This document shows, in pieces, positions 25,794-33,841 of a stretch of 64,000 bases of DNA. The first letter of the stretch is position 1; the number at the start of each line of letters is the position of its first letter. The position numbers were made by a program, and so were the translations under genes. The stretch is taken from NCBI RefSeq assembly GCF_003688595.1, contig NZ_RCWT01000011.1:186001-250000 (forward strand), written 5' to 3'. Below the pieces are notes generated by a model. It saw only the letters and a list, made by a program, of their open reading frames with translations, did not search any database and was not told the origin of the DNA. This stretch comes from Sphingomonas sp. PP-F2F-G114-C0414. GTDB taxonomy: Bacteria; Pseudomonadota; Alphaproteobacteria; Sphingomonadales; Sphingomonadaceae.

Positions 25794-28445
25794 ATGTATG
25801 CTCCCCTCCCCGTTGCCGATCGCCGCGCCCGAGATCGAGCGCCTGCGACCGCGCTGTTCGGTCTGGCGGAGGAGACGCGCGAACAGATCGCAGCATTGCA
25901 GGATCGCAAGATCGATCAGGTCGCCGCAGTGTGGCCGTATACGCTGGCGACGCAGGTCGTCGCGGGCGCGATCCTGATCGCCACGTGCGTCTGCGCACCG
26001 GCCAGCGCCGGGTTAGCCGCGTTCGCTTCGCTCGTCGGAATCCACGTGGCGGTCGTCGCTACGGTGTCGGTCGCGCTATTGTGCGTGCTGCGCGTCCCGG
26101 CGCTGCGGCGATGGCGCCCGTTCCGGCGCAACCGGATGATCACGCTCGGCGTCGTCGCGATGTCGGCGCTGCTGGCGTCGCTGCTCTGGACCACCATGCG
26201 GATGCCGTCAGGCCCGCTCCAGATCGCCTGTTTCACCGCGGTCGCGGGGACGATCCTCGTCTCCGCGGTGAGCATCCACGCGGTCCGCGCGGCGACCCTC
26301 GGCTTCGGTGTCGGCCCGGTCCTCGCGGTGGCGGCGCTGACCGGGCCGGGCGTTGCGCTCGTCATGGCGCTGCTGGGCCTCGTCGGTCTCGCGGTCGTCA
26401 CCCGCAAGCTTGCACAGGTCGACCATGATCGCGAACTCGATCGCACCGAACAGGCCAGCGCCGGCGATCTGGCGGTCCGGATGATCGCCGAGTTCGAGGG
26501 CGAAGGCACCGGCTGGTTCTGGGAAGCCGATCGTCAGGGCAAGATCACCTATCTGTCGGCCAAGGTGGTCGACGATCTGGGTCTTGCCGGCGGCGCGATC
26601 GGCCAGCCGCTCACCGGGTTGTTCAAGATGGACAGCGATGCGCCAGGCACCGAACGCACACTGGCCTTCCACATCGCATCGCGAACCTCGTTCTCCGACT
26701 ATTCGGTCCGTTCGGCGACCTCGGACGGCGAGCAATGGTGGTCGATTTCGGGACGCCCGGTGGTCGACGAACTCGGCCGCTTCCAGGGGTTCATCGGTTC
26801 GGGCAGCGACCTGACCGAAAAGCGCAGGTCCGAAGCCGAGATCACGCGACTGGCGCTGTTCGACGGCTTGACCGGGCTCGCCAATAGGCAGCGGATGCGG
26901 CTGTCGCTCGACAAGACGCTCGCGCAGCTGGCCGGGCCGTACCGCGCCACGTCGCTGCTGCTGATCGATCTCGATCGGTTCAAGGCGGTCAACGATACGC
27001 TGGGTCATCAGGCCGGCGACGCGCTGCTCAAGCTGGTCGCGCAACGGCTGCAACGCGGGGTCGGCGATGCCGGTCTGGTCGGGCGTCTGGGCGGCGACGA
27101 GTTCGAGGTCGTGCTGCCCAGCATGGACAATCGCGACACGTTGGCGGCATTGGCGCGTGACCTGATCGCGTCCTTGTCGCAGCCCTATTCGGTTGCCGGC
27201 ACCGCCGTCACGATCGGATGCTCGATCGGCATCGCGATCGCACCCGGCGATGGCAACGATGCGGAAACGCTCGTCCGCAATGCCGATCTGGCATTGTATG
27301 CCGCCAAGGCCGACGGCCGCGGCGTCCATCGCTTCTTTTCGGACGACATGCTCGCGGGTGCCAAGACGCGCAAACTGCTCGAAGACGATCTGCGCACCGC
27401 CGTCGCGACGGGCGCGTTCCACCTCTGTTACCAGCCCGTCGTCAACACGAAGACGACCCGGGTGGTCGGTTACGAGGCGCTCATCCGCTGGAACCATCCG
27501 ACCCGCGGCTTGGTCTCCCCCGCCGATTTCATACCGGTCGCCGAGGAGTGCGGGCTGATCGAGGCGATCGGCGAATGGGTCCTGCGCACCGCCTGTATCG
27601 AAGCCGCACGCTGGCCCGACGCCATCCGCGTCGCGGTCAACGTATCGCCGATCCAGTTCGCCAACCCGGTCCTGCCCGCGCTCGTCACCAGTGCGCTCGC
27701 CCGGTCGGGGATTTCCGCCAACCGCCTCGAACTCGAGATCACCGAGGGCGTGTTCCTCGACGAGACCAGCTCGTCCGAACAGATGTTCAAGTCGTTGAAG
27801 GGGATCGGCGTCCGGCTCGCGCTCGACGACTTCGGCACCGGTTATTCGTCGCTCGGTTATCTGCGCAACGCCCCGTTCGACAAGATCAAGATCGACCAGT
27901 CGTTCGTGAAGGGCGCCGCCGAACCCGGCAACCGCAACGCTGCGATCATCAAGGCGATCGTCACGCTCGCCGACACGCTCGGGATGGAGACGACGGCGGA
28001 AGGCGTCGAGATCCAGGACGAGATCGATCTGATCCGCGACCTCGGGTGCAGCCACATCCAGGGCTATGTCTATGGCCGCCCGGTCAGCGCCGAGGACGCG
28101 TTGCTCCAGTTGGCCGCGGAAAACGGGATCGCCACCCCGAGCGGCTTCAAGGTCAGTCGCGCGCCGCGGACCAAGATGCTGCGCTCGGCCGGCATCCTCA
28201 TCGACGGCGTCCGCGGCGACGTCCGCATCCGCGATATCTCGACCTCCGGCGCGATGATCGACGGCATCGCGGTCGATGGCGATCCCGACGGGCTTGAGAT
28301 GTTGATCGAACTGGTCGAGGACCAGATGGTGCCCGCCCGGATCCGCTGGGCGCACAACGGCAAGGCCGGGATCGAGTTTCACGAGGCGTTCAACCTCGCG
28401 AAGCTGAACCAGACGCAGGGCTTCCGTCTGCGCCGGACAGGGTAA
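25794..28445 (+). CDS. Membrane PAS-GGDEF-EAL-PilZ cyclic-di-GMP protein
   Basis: 883 residues. About six N-terminal membrane helices (40-205); a PAS-like module (about 225-345, WFWEADRQGKITYLS); GGDEF domain with intact GGDEF (about 433-437); EAL domain with YEALIRW (about 560) and DDFGTGYSS (about 678) plus ITEG, so the phosphodiesterase residues are present; and a C-terminal PilZ-like domain with DISTSG (about 808) and the IRWAHNGKAGIEF ending. The residues just before GGDEF do not show a clean RxxD inhibitory site. It can plausibly make or degrade c-di-GMP and bind it through PilZ. ATG 25794 has AGGTATCC upstream; monocistronic and divergent from the oxidoreductase. Confidence 0.93.
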   Translation: MYAPLPVADRRARDRAPATALFGLAEETREQIAALQDRKIDQVAAVWPYTLATQVVAGAILIATCVCAPASAGLAAFASLVGIHVAVVATVSVALLCVLRVPALRRWRPFRRNRMITLGVVAMSALLASLLWTTMRMPSGPLQIACFTAVAGTILVSAVSIHAVRAATLGFGVGPVLAVAALTGPGVALVMALLGLVGLAVVTRKLAQVDHDRELDRTEQASAGDLAVRMIAEFEGEGTGWFWEADRQGKITYLSAKVVDDLGLAGGAIGQPLTGLFKMDSDAPGTERTLAFHIASRTSFSDYSVRSATSDGEQWWSISGRPVVDELGRFQGFIGSGSDLTEKRRSEAEITRLALFDGLTGLANRQRMRLSLDKTLAQLAGPYRATSLLLIDLDRFKAVNDTLGHQAGDALLKLVAQRLQRGVGDAGLVGRLGGDEFEVVLPSMDNRDTLAALARDLIASLSQPYSVAGTAVTIGCSIGIAIAPGDGNDAETLVRNADLALYAAKADGRGVHRFFSDDMLAGAKTRKLLEDDLRTAVATGAFHLCYQPVVNTKTTRVVGYEALIRWNHPTRGLVSPADFIPVAEECGLIEAIGEWVLRTACIEAARWPDAIRVAVNVSPIQFANPVLPALVTSALARSGISANRLELEITEGVFLDETSSSEQMFKSLKGIGVRLALDDFGTGYSSLGYLRNAPFDKIKIDQSFVKGAAEPGNRNAAIIKAIVTLADTLGMETTAEGVEIQDEIDLIRDLGCSHIQGYVYGRPVSAEDALLQLAAENGIATPSGFKVSRAPRTKMLRSAGILIDGVRGDVRIRDISTSGAMIDGIAVDGDPDGLEMLIELVEDQMVPARIRWAHNGKAGIEFHEAFNLAKLNQTQGFRLRRTG

Positions 28446-28543
28446 GCCAGCAGCGCAATCGGGCGGCCGGAAGGCGGAACTACGGGTGCCCCATCATATG
28501 CCTTGAAGGAAACGGCGCCGGCCGCCGTCGGATATGTAACCCA

Positions 28544-28637
28544 TCGTCATCCCCGCGGAGGCGAGGACCCATATTCTCTAGCGCCAGCATTTTACCGCGA
28601 GGCTTGCCCGCACGGGTTCCCGCCTGCGCGGGAATGA
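28544..28637. repeat. REP-like imperfect inverted repeat (family E)
   Basis: GTCATCCCCGCGGAGGCGAGGACCC (written here as its parts: GTCATCCCCGCG and GAGGACCC) on the left and GGGTTCCCGCC plus GCGGGAATGAC on the right, around about 40 bp. Single copy in the window. It lies in the 235-bp gap before the HAD gene, which shows nothing else. Confidence 0.65.
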
Positions 28638-28680
28638 CAGATACAGGGTCGAACGGTACAGGTGCCGAAGGAGATTGCCC

Positions 28681-29397
28681 ATGCCGATCAAAGCCTTGGC
28701 CTTCGACGTGTTCGGCACGGTGGTCGACTGGCGCTCGGGGATCGCGCGCGACGCACGCCCCGTTCTGGCCGCTCTCGGCCGATCCGATATCGACCCGCAT
28801 CGCTTCGCGGACGGTTGGCGGCATCGCTATCAGCCAGCCCTCGAAGAGGTGCGCAGCGGGCGGCGTCCGTTCGTCATCCTCGATACGCTCCACCGTGAGG
28901 CGCTCGAGGATCTGCTGCATGAGTACGCGATCGATCCGACAACGATCGACGAGGCGACGCTGGTGCATCTGACCAAGGCCTGGCACCGGCTCGATCCGTG
29001 GCCGGACTCGGTCGAGGGCCTCACCCGCCTGAAGACCCGCTACCCGATCGTCACGCTCAGCAACGGCAACATCGCGCTGATGGTCGAGATGGCGCGGCGT
29101 GCGGCGCTCCCCTGGGATGCGATCCTCGGCGCCGAGGTCAGCCGGGTCTACAAGCCGTTGCCTGAGGCGTATCTCGCAACCGCGCGCACGCTAGGCATCG
29201 ATCCCGGTGAACTCTGCCTCGTCGCCGCGCATCACAGCGACCTCGCCGCGGCACGGGCCTGCGGATTGATGACCGCGTATCTCGATCGCCCTATGGAATA
29301 TGGCGGCCGCCCCGCACCCGATGCGGACCAAGCACAGGACTGGGATCATGCCGCCATCAGCATCGCCGCGCTCGCCGACCGCCTCGTCGGCGCCTAG
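28681..29397 (+). CDS. Haloacid dehalogenase type II-like HAD hydrolase
   Basis: 238 residues. Motif I FDVFGTVVDWRSGIARD (about 8-24) with nucleophile Asp, motif II TLSNGN (about 120), motif III Lys in SRVYKPLPEAY (about 155), motif IV VAAHHSDLAAARACG. The FDVFGT-VVDWR start and HHSD motif are typical of L-2-haloacid dehalogenases, but many members act on other substrates. ATG 28681 has AAGGAG seven bases upstream; a TTG two codons earlier is less likely. Monocistronic. Confidence 0.9.
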   Translation: MPIKALAFDVFGTVVDWRSGIARDARPVLAALGRSDIDPHRFADGWRHRYQPALEEVRSGRRPFVILDTLHREALEDLLHEYAIDPTTIDEATLVHLTKAWHRLDPWPDSVEGLTRLKTRYPIVTLSNGNIALMVEMARRAALPWDAILGAEVSRVYKPLPEAYLATARTLGIDPGELCLVAAHHSDLAAARACGLMTAYLDRPMEYGGRPAPDADQAQDWDHAAISIAALADRLVGA

Positions 29398-29807
29398 AGC
29401 CTCAGACCGCGCGCGCAGATTCCGCGAGCAACATTTGCCATCTTTCCACTCTAAATAAATTTTCGTTCCCGCTTCGCCCCCTTGCGCTTCGCGAACCCCG
29501 CAGAAGTCCACGCGTCGCGAATATCCCGCTCGGCCAACCCGCGTCCGAACGCGACGAACCGAGCCCCCTGCACCCTGCGCACCCCCTTGCGTCTCTTCGC
29601 GCTTTGGCACAATCTCTTGGGGTTGCGTTCGGGGGCGGACCCAATCGCTGGTAGAACAACCCTCGCATAGCCATATGCGATATGACCGTAAGCGCGCCTT
29701 CCACCGCCGCGATGGTCACTTTTTGTTCTCCCGTTAGGGGCCGTCCGATGGTAGCATGGCGACATGACGCCGATTCGAACGAATACAGAACACTAGGAGC
29801 GGTTTCG
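29398..29807. other. 410-bp leader region upstream of nrdA, no gene seen
   Basis: No convincing reading frame. Long open frames exist but have no family resemblance and poor composition. It holds a LexA-like direct repeat close to the nrdA start and AT-richer patches (for example around 29450) that could carry promoters. I could not confirm NrdR boxes. Confidence 0.6.
29777..29791 (+). promoter_or_regulatory. Putative LexA (SOS) box before nrdA
   Basis: GAAC (29777-29780), seven bases, GAAC (29788-29791): the direct-repeat GTTC-N7-GTTC operator of alphaproteobacterial LexA read on the other strand. It ends 16 bases before the nrdA ATG and just upstream of the AGGAG ribosome binding site, where a bound repressor could block initiation. 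Chance occurrence of an 8-base match in a 64-kb window is expected, so position is the main support. Confidence 0.5.
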
Positions 29808-31727
29808 ATGGATTTCAGAGACAGCAGCCGGGATAGCGACATGACCACAGACACGATCGAACAGACCATCGCCACGCCGGAAGCCGAGGCCCCCAAGGCC
29901 CCGCGCCAGGCGCAGGACAGCCATTCCGTGCGCGCGCAGATCTACCCGGTCGAGGTCGATCACAGCCGCGACGCGCTGCTGACCGAATTCGGCAAGGACA
30001 CGCTGAAGGATCGCTACCTGCTCCCGGGCGAGAGCTACCAGGACCTGTTCGTCCGCGTGGCCTCCGCCTACGCCGACGACGCCGGCCACGCGCAGCGGCT
30101 GTACGACGCGATCTCGAAGCTCTGGTTCATGCCCGCCACGCCCGTTCTCTCGAACGGCGGCACCGGTCGCGGCCTGCCGATCTCGTGCTACCTCAACTCG
30201 GTCCCCGACAGCCTCGGCGGCATCGTCGACACCTGGAACGAGAATGTCTGGCTCGCCTCGCGCGGCGGCGGCATCGGCACCTATTGGGGCAACGTCCGCG
30301 GCATCGGCGAGCCGGTCGGCCTCAACGGCAAGACCAGCGGCATCATCCCGTTCGTCCGCGTCATGGATTCGCTGACGCTCGCGATCAGCCAGGGCTCGCT
30401 GCGCCGCGGTTCGGCCGCGGTCTATCTCGACGTCTCGCACCCCGAGATCGAGGAATTCCTGGAAATCCGCAAACCCTCGGGCGATTTCAACCGCAAGGCT
30501 TTGAACCTCCATCACGGCGTGCTGATCACCGACGCCTTCATGGAAGCCGTCCGCAACGGCGACGAATGGCATCTCCGTTCGCCGAAGGACCAGGCGATCC
30601 GCGCCACCGTCGACGCGCGCTCGCTGTTCCAGAAGCTCGTCGAGACCCGTCTCCAGACCGGCGAGCCGTACATCGTCTTCGCCGATCACGTGAACAAGGC
30701 GATGCCGAAGCATCACCGCGAACTCGGCCTCAAGGTCTCGACCTCGAACCTGTGCTCCGAGATCACGCTGCCGACCGGCAAGGATCACCTCGGCAACGAG
30801 CGTACGGCCGTGTGCTGCCTGTCGTCGCTGAACCTTGAGACATGGGATCAGTGGAAGGACGAGAAGGGCCTGATCGAGGACGTCATGCGCTTCCTCGACA
30901 ACGTGCTGCAGGACTATATCGACCGCCACGAGCCCGGCATGGAGCGCGCTGCCTATTCGGCGGGCCGCGAACGCTCGGTCGGGCTCGGCGTGATGGGCTT
31001 CCACTCGTTCCTCCAGGCACGCGGCATCCCGTTCGAGGGCGCAATGGCGAAGTCGTGGAACCTGCGGATGTTCAAGCACATCAGCAGCCAGGCCAACGAA
31101 GCCTCGATGCAGCTCGCGATCGAGCGCGGCCCCTGCCCCGATGCCGCCGACGTCGGCGCGATGGAGCGGTTCAGCTGCAAGATGGCGATCGCTCCGACCG
31201 CGTCGATCAGCATCATCTGCGGCGGCACGTCGGCATGCATCGAGCCGATCCCCGCGAACATCTACACGCACAAGACGCTCTCGGGCAGCTTCTCGATCAA
31301 GAACCCGTATCTCGAGAAGATGCTCGCCGAGAAGTCGAAGAACTCGGACGCGGTGTGGAACTCGATCCTCGAACAGGGCGGGTCGGTCCAGCATCTCGAC
31401 TTCCTCTCGGTCGAGGAAAAGGACTGCTACAAGACCTCGTTCGAGATCGACCAGCGCTGGCTACTCGAACTCGCCGCGGATCGCACGCCGTACATCGACC
31501 AGGCGCAGTCGCTGAACCTGTTCATCCCCGCGGACGTGGAAAAGTGGGACCTGCTGATGCTCCACTTCCGCGCGTGGGAGCTCGGCATCAAGTCGCTCTA
31601 TTATCTGCGCTCGAAGTCGGTGCAGCGCGCCGGGTTCGCCGGCGGGGTCGAGGCGGACAACACCATCGACCTGCGTCAGATAGACGTCGAGTCGAAGGAT
31701 TACGATGAGTGCCTTGCCTGCCAATAA
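29808..31727 (+). CDS. nrdA: Class Ia ribonucleotide reductase alpha subunit
   Basis: 639 residues; E. coli NrdA has 761. It begins directly at the catalytic N domain after about 40 Ala/Glu-rich residues, so the N-terminal ATP-cone is absent. Catalytic set: redox pair C127 (ISCYLN) and C336 (VCCLSSLNL), active-site N314, thiyl C316 and E318 in SNLCSEI, and C-terminal shuttle CxxC (C635, C638) in DECLACQ. It reduces ribonucleoside diphosphates with NrdB. ATG 29808 has AGGAG eight bases upstream. It is followed by a small AT-richer membrane gene rather than directly by nrdB, which lies 1 kb further on the same strand. Confidence 0.96.
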   Translation: MDFRDSSRDSDMTTDTIEQTIATPEAEAPKAPRQAQDSHSVRAQIYPVEVDHSRDALLTEFGKDTLKDRYLLPGESYQDLFVRVASAYADDAGHAQRLYDAISKLWFMPATPVLSNGGTGRGLPISCYLNSVPDSLGGIVDTWNENVWLASRGGGIGTYWGNVRGIGEPVGLNGKTSGIIPFVRVMDSLTLAISQGSLRRGSAAVYLDVSHPEIEEFLEIRKPSGDFNRKALNLHHGVLITDAFMEAVRNGDEWHLRSPKDQAIRATVDARSLFQKLVETRLQTGEPYIVFADHVNKAMPKHHRELGLKVSTSNLCSEITLPTGKDHLGNERTAVCCLSSLNLETWDQWKDEKGLIEDVMRFLDNVLQDYIDRHEPGMERAAYSAGRERSVGLGVMGFHSFLQARGIPFEGAMAKSWNLRMFKHISSQANEASMQLAIERGPCPDAADVGAMERFSCKMAIAPTASISIICGGTSACIEPIPANIYTHKTLSGSFSIKNPYLEKMLAEKSKNSDAVWNSILEQGGSVQHLDFLSVEEKDCYKTSFEIDQRWLLELAADRTPYIDQAQSLNLFIPADVEKWDLLMLHFRAWELGIKSLYYLRSKSVQRAGFAGGVEADNTIDLRQIDVESKDYDECLACQ

Positions 31728-31747
31728 TATAATTGAGGATTGATTTC

Positions 31748-31978
31748 ATGTCGCCAAAGATGCTTCGTTTTATTGCCGAGTCTTGTGGCTTCGTAGGAAT
31801 CGCCGCAATTGTAATATGGCTTGTATTTGGCGAATGGCTCTCGCGCCTCTCTACTGAGAAGCAGGTTACATTCTGGATTGCGATGGGCGTTATCGTAATT
31901 CTTCTGATTGGTGGAGTTGCAAAGCGAGCCTTGCACATTTTCCACCCGGAAAGTGACGATGCGCGTGAACTTGTGTGA
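31748..31978 (+). CDS. Small two-helix membrane protein, AT-richer than neighbours
   Basis: 76 residues with two hydrophobic segments (about 8-28 and 42-62) joined by RLSTEKQ and ending in a short polar tail, HPESDDARELV. GAGG lies nine bases before ATG 31748. Third codon positions are far richer in A/T than in nrdA, so the DNA differs in origin or selection from its surroundings. No family recognised. It follows the nrdA stop by 20 bases and could be cotranscribed with it; the DUF2171 terminator follows on the opposite strand. Confidence 0.65.
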   Translation: MSPKMLRFIAESCGFVGIAAIVIWLVFGEWLSRLSTEKQVTFWIAMGVIVILLIGGVAKRALHIFHPESDDARELV

Positions 31979-31984
31979 ATCTAT

Positions 31985-32024
31985 TAAACAAAAAACCCCG
32001 GCCCGCACGACGCGGACCGGGGTT
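31985..32024 (-). terminator. Rho-independent terminator of the DUF2171 gene
   Basis: On the minus strand an AACCCCGG...CCGGGGTT hairpin (31994-32024, 13-bp arms with one mismatch and a 5-base loop) is followed by TTTTTTGTTT. It is about 40 bases past the stop codon at 32067. It may also end plus-strand transcripts from nrdA, though no U tract exists in that direction. Confidence 0.85.
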
Positions 32025-32066
32025 CGGGCAGGCTCGGCGGTACGCGTAAAGCGTACCGCCCGCGGC

Positions 32067-32327
32067 TCAGGCCTCTTCTTCGAACGTCACCGCCACGTCG
32101 GCGTTGGCGGAAAGCCGGACCTTGCCGTCCTCGATATCCGCGACCAGCCCGAGCGAGATGAAGTGATGATGCCCTTCATGGCTGCCCTTGCCCTCGACGA
32201 CCTGCGCGCCGGAGTCCTTCTTGGTCAGCTTGATGCGGTTGCCTTCGACCTTGTCGACGGTACCGACATGGACGCCGTCCGCGCCGATGACTTCGGCATG
32301 TTCCTGGATCTTGGTTGCATCGACCAT
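32067..32327 (-). CDS. DUF2171 family protein
   Basis: 86 residues. The pattern IQEHAEVIGADGVHVGTVDKVEGNRIKLTKKD (about 7-38; key elements HAEVxGADGxHVGTVD) and HHHFI is the DUF2171 signature, a small PRC-barrel-like beta protein common in sphingomonads. Function unknown; often seen with stress genes. ATG 32327 has CAGGAG upstream. It has its own terminator and is divergent from the small membrane genes preceding nrdB. Confidence 0.9.
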   Translation of the reverse strand: MVDATKIQEHAEVIGADGVHVGTVDKVEGNRIKLTKKDSGAQVVEGKGSHEGHHHFISLGLVADIEDGKVRLSANADVAVTFEEEA

Positions 32328-32383
32328 GGTCGTTCTCCTGTTTGGGGTTCGGGTGCTGAACGCGCGCCGCGCGAGTTGGTCGC

Positions 32384-32587
32384 ATGACGTATGGTTCAGC
32401 TATCATGTTCGTGGTCGCGGCCGTGCTCGGAATCGTCGGCGTCGCGATGCTGCTCCGTCTCCGCTCGCCGAGCATCACCGAACCCCAGACCTACGCGTTC
32501 CGCATGATCGGCATCATGCTCACCTCGGGCGCGATCGTCCTCGCCATGTCCGCCGCCGCCATGTGGCAGTGGAGCACCGAGACATGA
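32384..32587 (+). CDS. Small two-helix membrane protein upstream of nrdB
   Basis: 67 residues: helix 1 about 5-24 (IMFVVAAVLGIVGVAMLL), helix 2 about 42-62. Its TGA overlaps the next ATG (ATGA), so the pair is coupled. GC-rich codon use as in the core genome. No recognised family. It probably heads the transcript that reaches nrdB, with its promoter in the 56-bp divergent gap shared with the DUF2171 gene. Confidence 0.72.
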   Translation: MTYGSAIMFVVAAVLGIVGVAMLLRLRSPSITEPQTYAFRMIGIMLTSGAIVLAMSAAAMWQWSTET

Positions 32588-32772
32588 CCCTCTCGCTGAA
32601 CGACGTACTCGATGCGCTACAATTGGCCGCGCTCGTCTCGTTGCTGTACGTTCTGACCAAGCCAACCCGTTTTACCACTTCGCAGCGGGACACCATGCGC
32701 ATCGCCGCATCAACCGCCCTCATTCTCACCGGAACGTTGCATCTCGCGCTACGCTTCCATCTCATCGTTTGA
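32584..32772 (+). CDS. Small membrane protein coupled upstream of nrdB
   Basis: 62 residues with hydrophobic stretches at about 10-26 and 42-60 and a polar centre (TKPTRFTTSQRD). The ATG overlaps the preceding stop by four bases and the stop is 12 bases before nrdB ATG, so an operon with nrdB is likely. No recognised family. Confidence 0.7.
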   Translation: MTLSLNDVLDALQLAALVSLLYVLTKPTRFTTSQRDTMRIAASTALILTGTLHLALRFHLIV

Positions 32773-32784
32773 CCGGAGCCTACC

Positions 32785-33837
32785 ATGTCCCTCCTTCACG
32801 CCTCCAAGCAGTACAAGCCGTTCGAATACCCTTGGGCGTTCGAGTTCTGGAAGCGCCAGCAGCAGCTCCACTGGCTCCCCGAGGAAGTGCCCCTGGGCGA
32901 GGATTGCCGCGATTGGGCGCAGAAGCTCAGCGATCACGAGCGCAACCTGCTCACGCAGATCTTCCGCTTCTTCACGCAGGCCGATGTCGAGGTGCAGGAT
33001 TGCTACCACGAGAAATACGGCCGCGTGTTCAAGCCGACCGAGATCAAGATGATGCTGACCTCGTTCAGCAACATGGAGACGGTCCATATCGCCGCCTACA
33101 GCCATCTGCTCGACACCATCGGCATGCCCGAGAGCGAGTATGGCGCCTTCCTCGAATATGCCGAGATGAAGGAAAAGCATGACTACATGCAGCAGTTCAC
33201 CGTCGACAACGACGAGGACATCGCGCGCACGCTCGCCATGTTCGGCGGCTTCACCGAGGGCGTTCAGCTGTTCGCGTCGTTCGCGATGCTGATGAACTTC
33301 CCGCGCTTCAACAAGATGAAGGGCATGGGCCAGATCGTCACCTGGTCGATCCGCGACGAGAGCCTTCACTGCGAGGGCATCATCAAGATGTTCCACACCT
33401 TCTGTCAGGAGCGCCAGTGCCTGACCAAGGCGGTCAAGGACGACATCGCCGACGTCTGCCAGACGACGATTCGCCTCGAGGACAATTTCATCGACCTCGC
33501 GTTCGAGATGGGCCCGGTCAACGGCATGACCCCCAAGGAGATCAAGAAGTACATCCGCTTCATCGCCGACTGGCGCATGACTCAGCTCGGCCTGAAGCCG
33601 ATTTACATGATCGACGAGCACCCGCTGCCCTGGCTCGCGCCGATGCTCAACGGCGTCGAGCACGCCAACTTCTTCGAACAGCGCGCCACCGAGTATTCGA
33701 AGGCCGCGACCAAGGGCCAGTGGAACGACGTATGGGATTCGTTCGACAAGCGCCAGACCGCGAAGAAGGGGCCAATGGCTAACGTGGACCTGAGTGAGGT
33801 TCGGGACATGTTCAGCGATTCGGTTGCGGCAGAGTAA
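32785..33837 (+). CDS. nrdB: Class Ia ribonucleotide reductase beta subunit
   Basis: 350 residues. Di-iron and radical residues are visible: METVHIAAY gives E98, H101 and the tyrosyl radical Y105; later ligands are the Glu in FTEGVQLFASF and the E/H of RDESLHCEG. An acidic ligand lies near D67 (TQADVEVQD). The C-terminus ends in SDSVAAE, the tail that docks on NrdA. It provides the tyrosyl radical for NrdA. No ATP-cone is fused. CGGAG lies upstream of ATG 32785. It is followed at four bases by an AT-rich membrane gene. Confidence 0.96.
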   Translation: MSLLHASKQYKPFEYPWAFEFWKRQQQLHWLPEEVPLGEDCRDWAQKLSDHERNLLTQIFRFFTQADVEVQDCYHEKYGRVFKPTEIKMMLTSFSNMETVHIAAYSHLLDTIGMPESEYGAFLEYAEMKEKHDYMQQFTVDNDEDIARTLAMFGGFTEGVQLFASFAMLMNFPRFNKMKGMGQIVTWSIRDESLHCEGIIKMFHTFCQERQCLTKAVKDDIADVCQTTIRLEDNFIDLAFEMGPVNGMTPKEIKKYIRFIADWRMTQLGLKPIYMIDEHPLPWLAPMLNGVEHANFFEQRATEYSKAATKGQWNDVWDSFDKRQTAKKGPMANVDLSEVRDMFSDSVAAE

Positions 33838-33841
33838 TCAG

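Noticed and set aside
29598..29660. NrdR-box-like sequence upstream of nrdA (GCACAATCTCTTGGGG)
   Set aside because: Only a partial match, and I did not find a second box at the expected 31-32 bp spacing.
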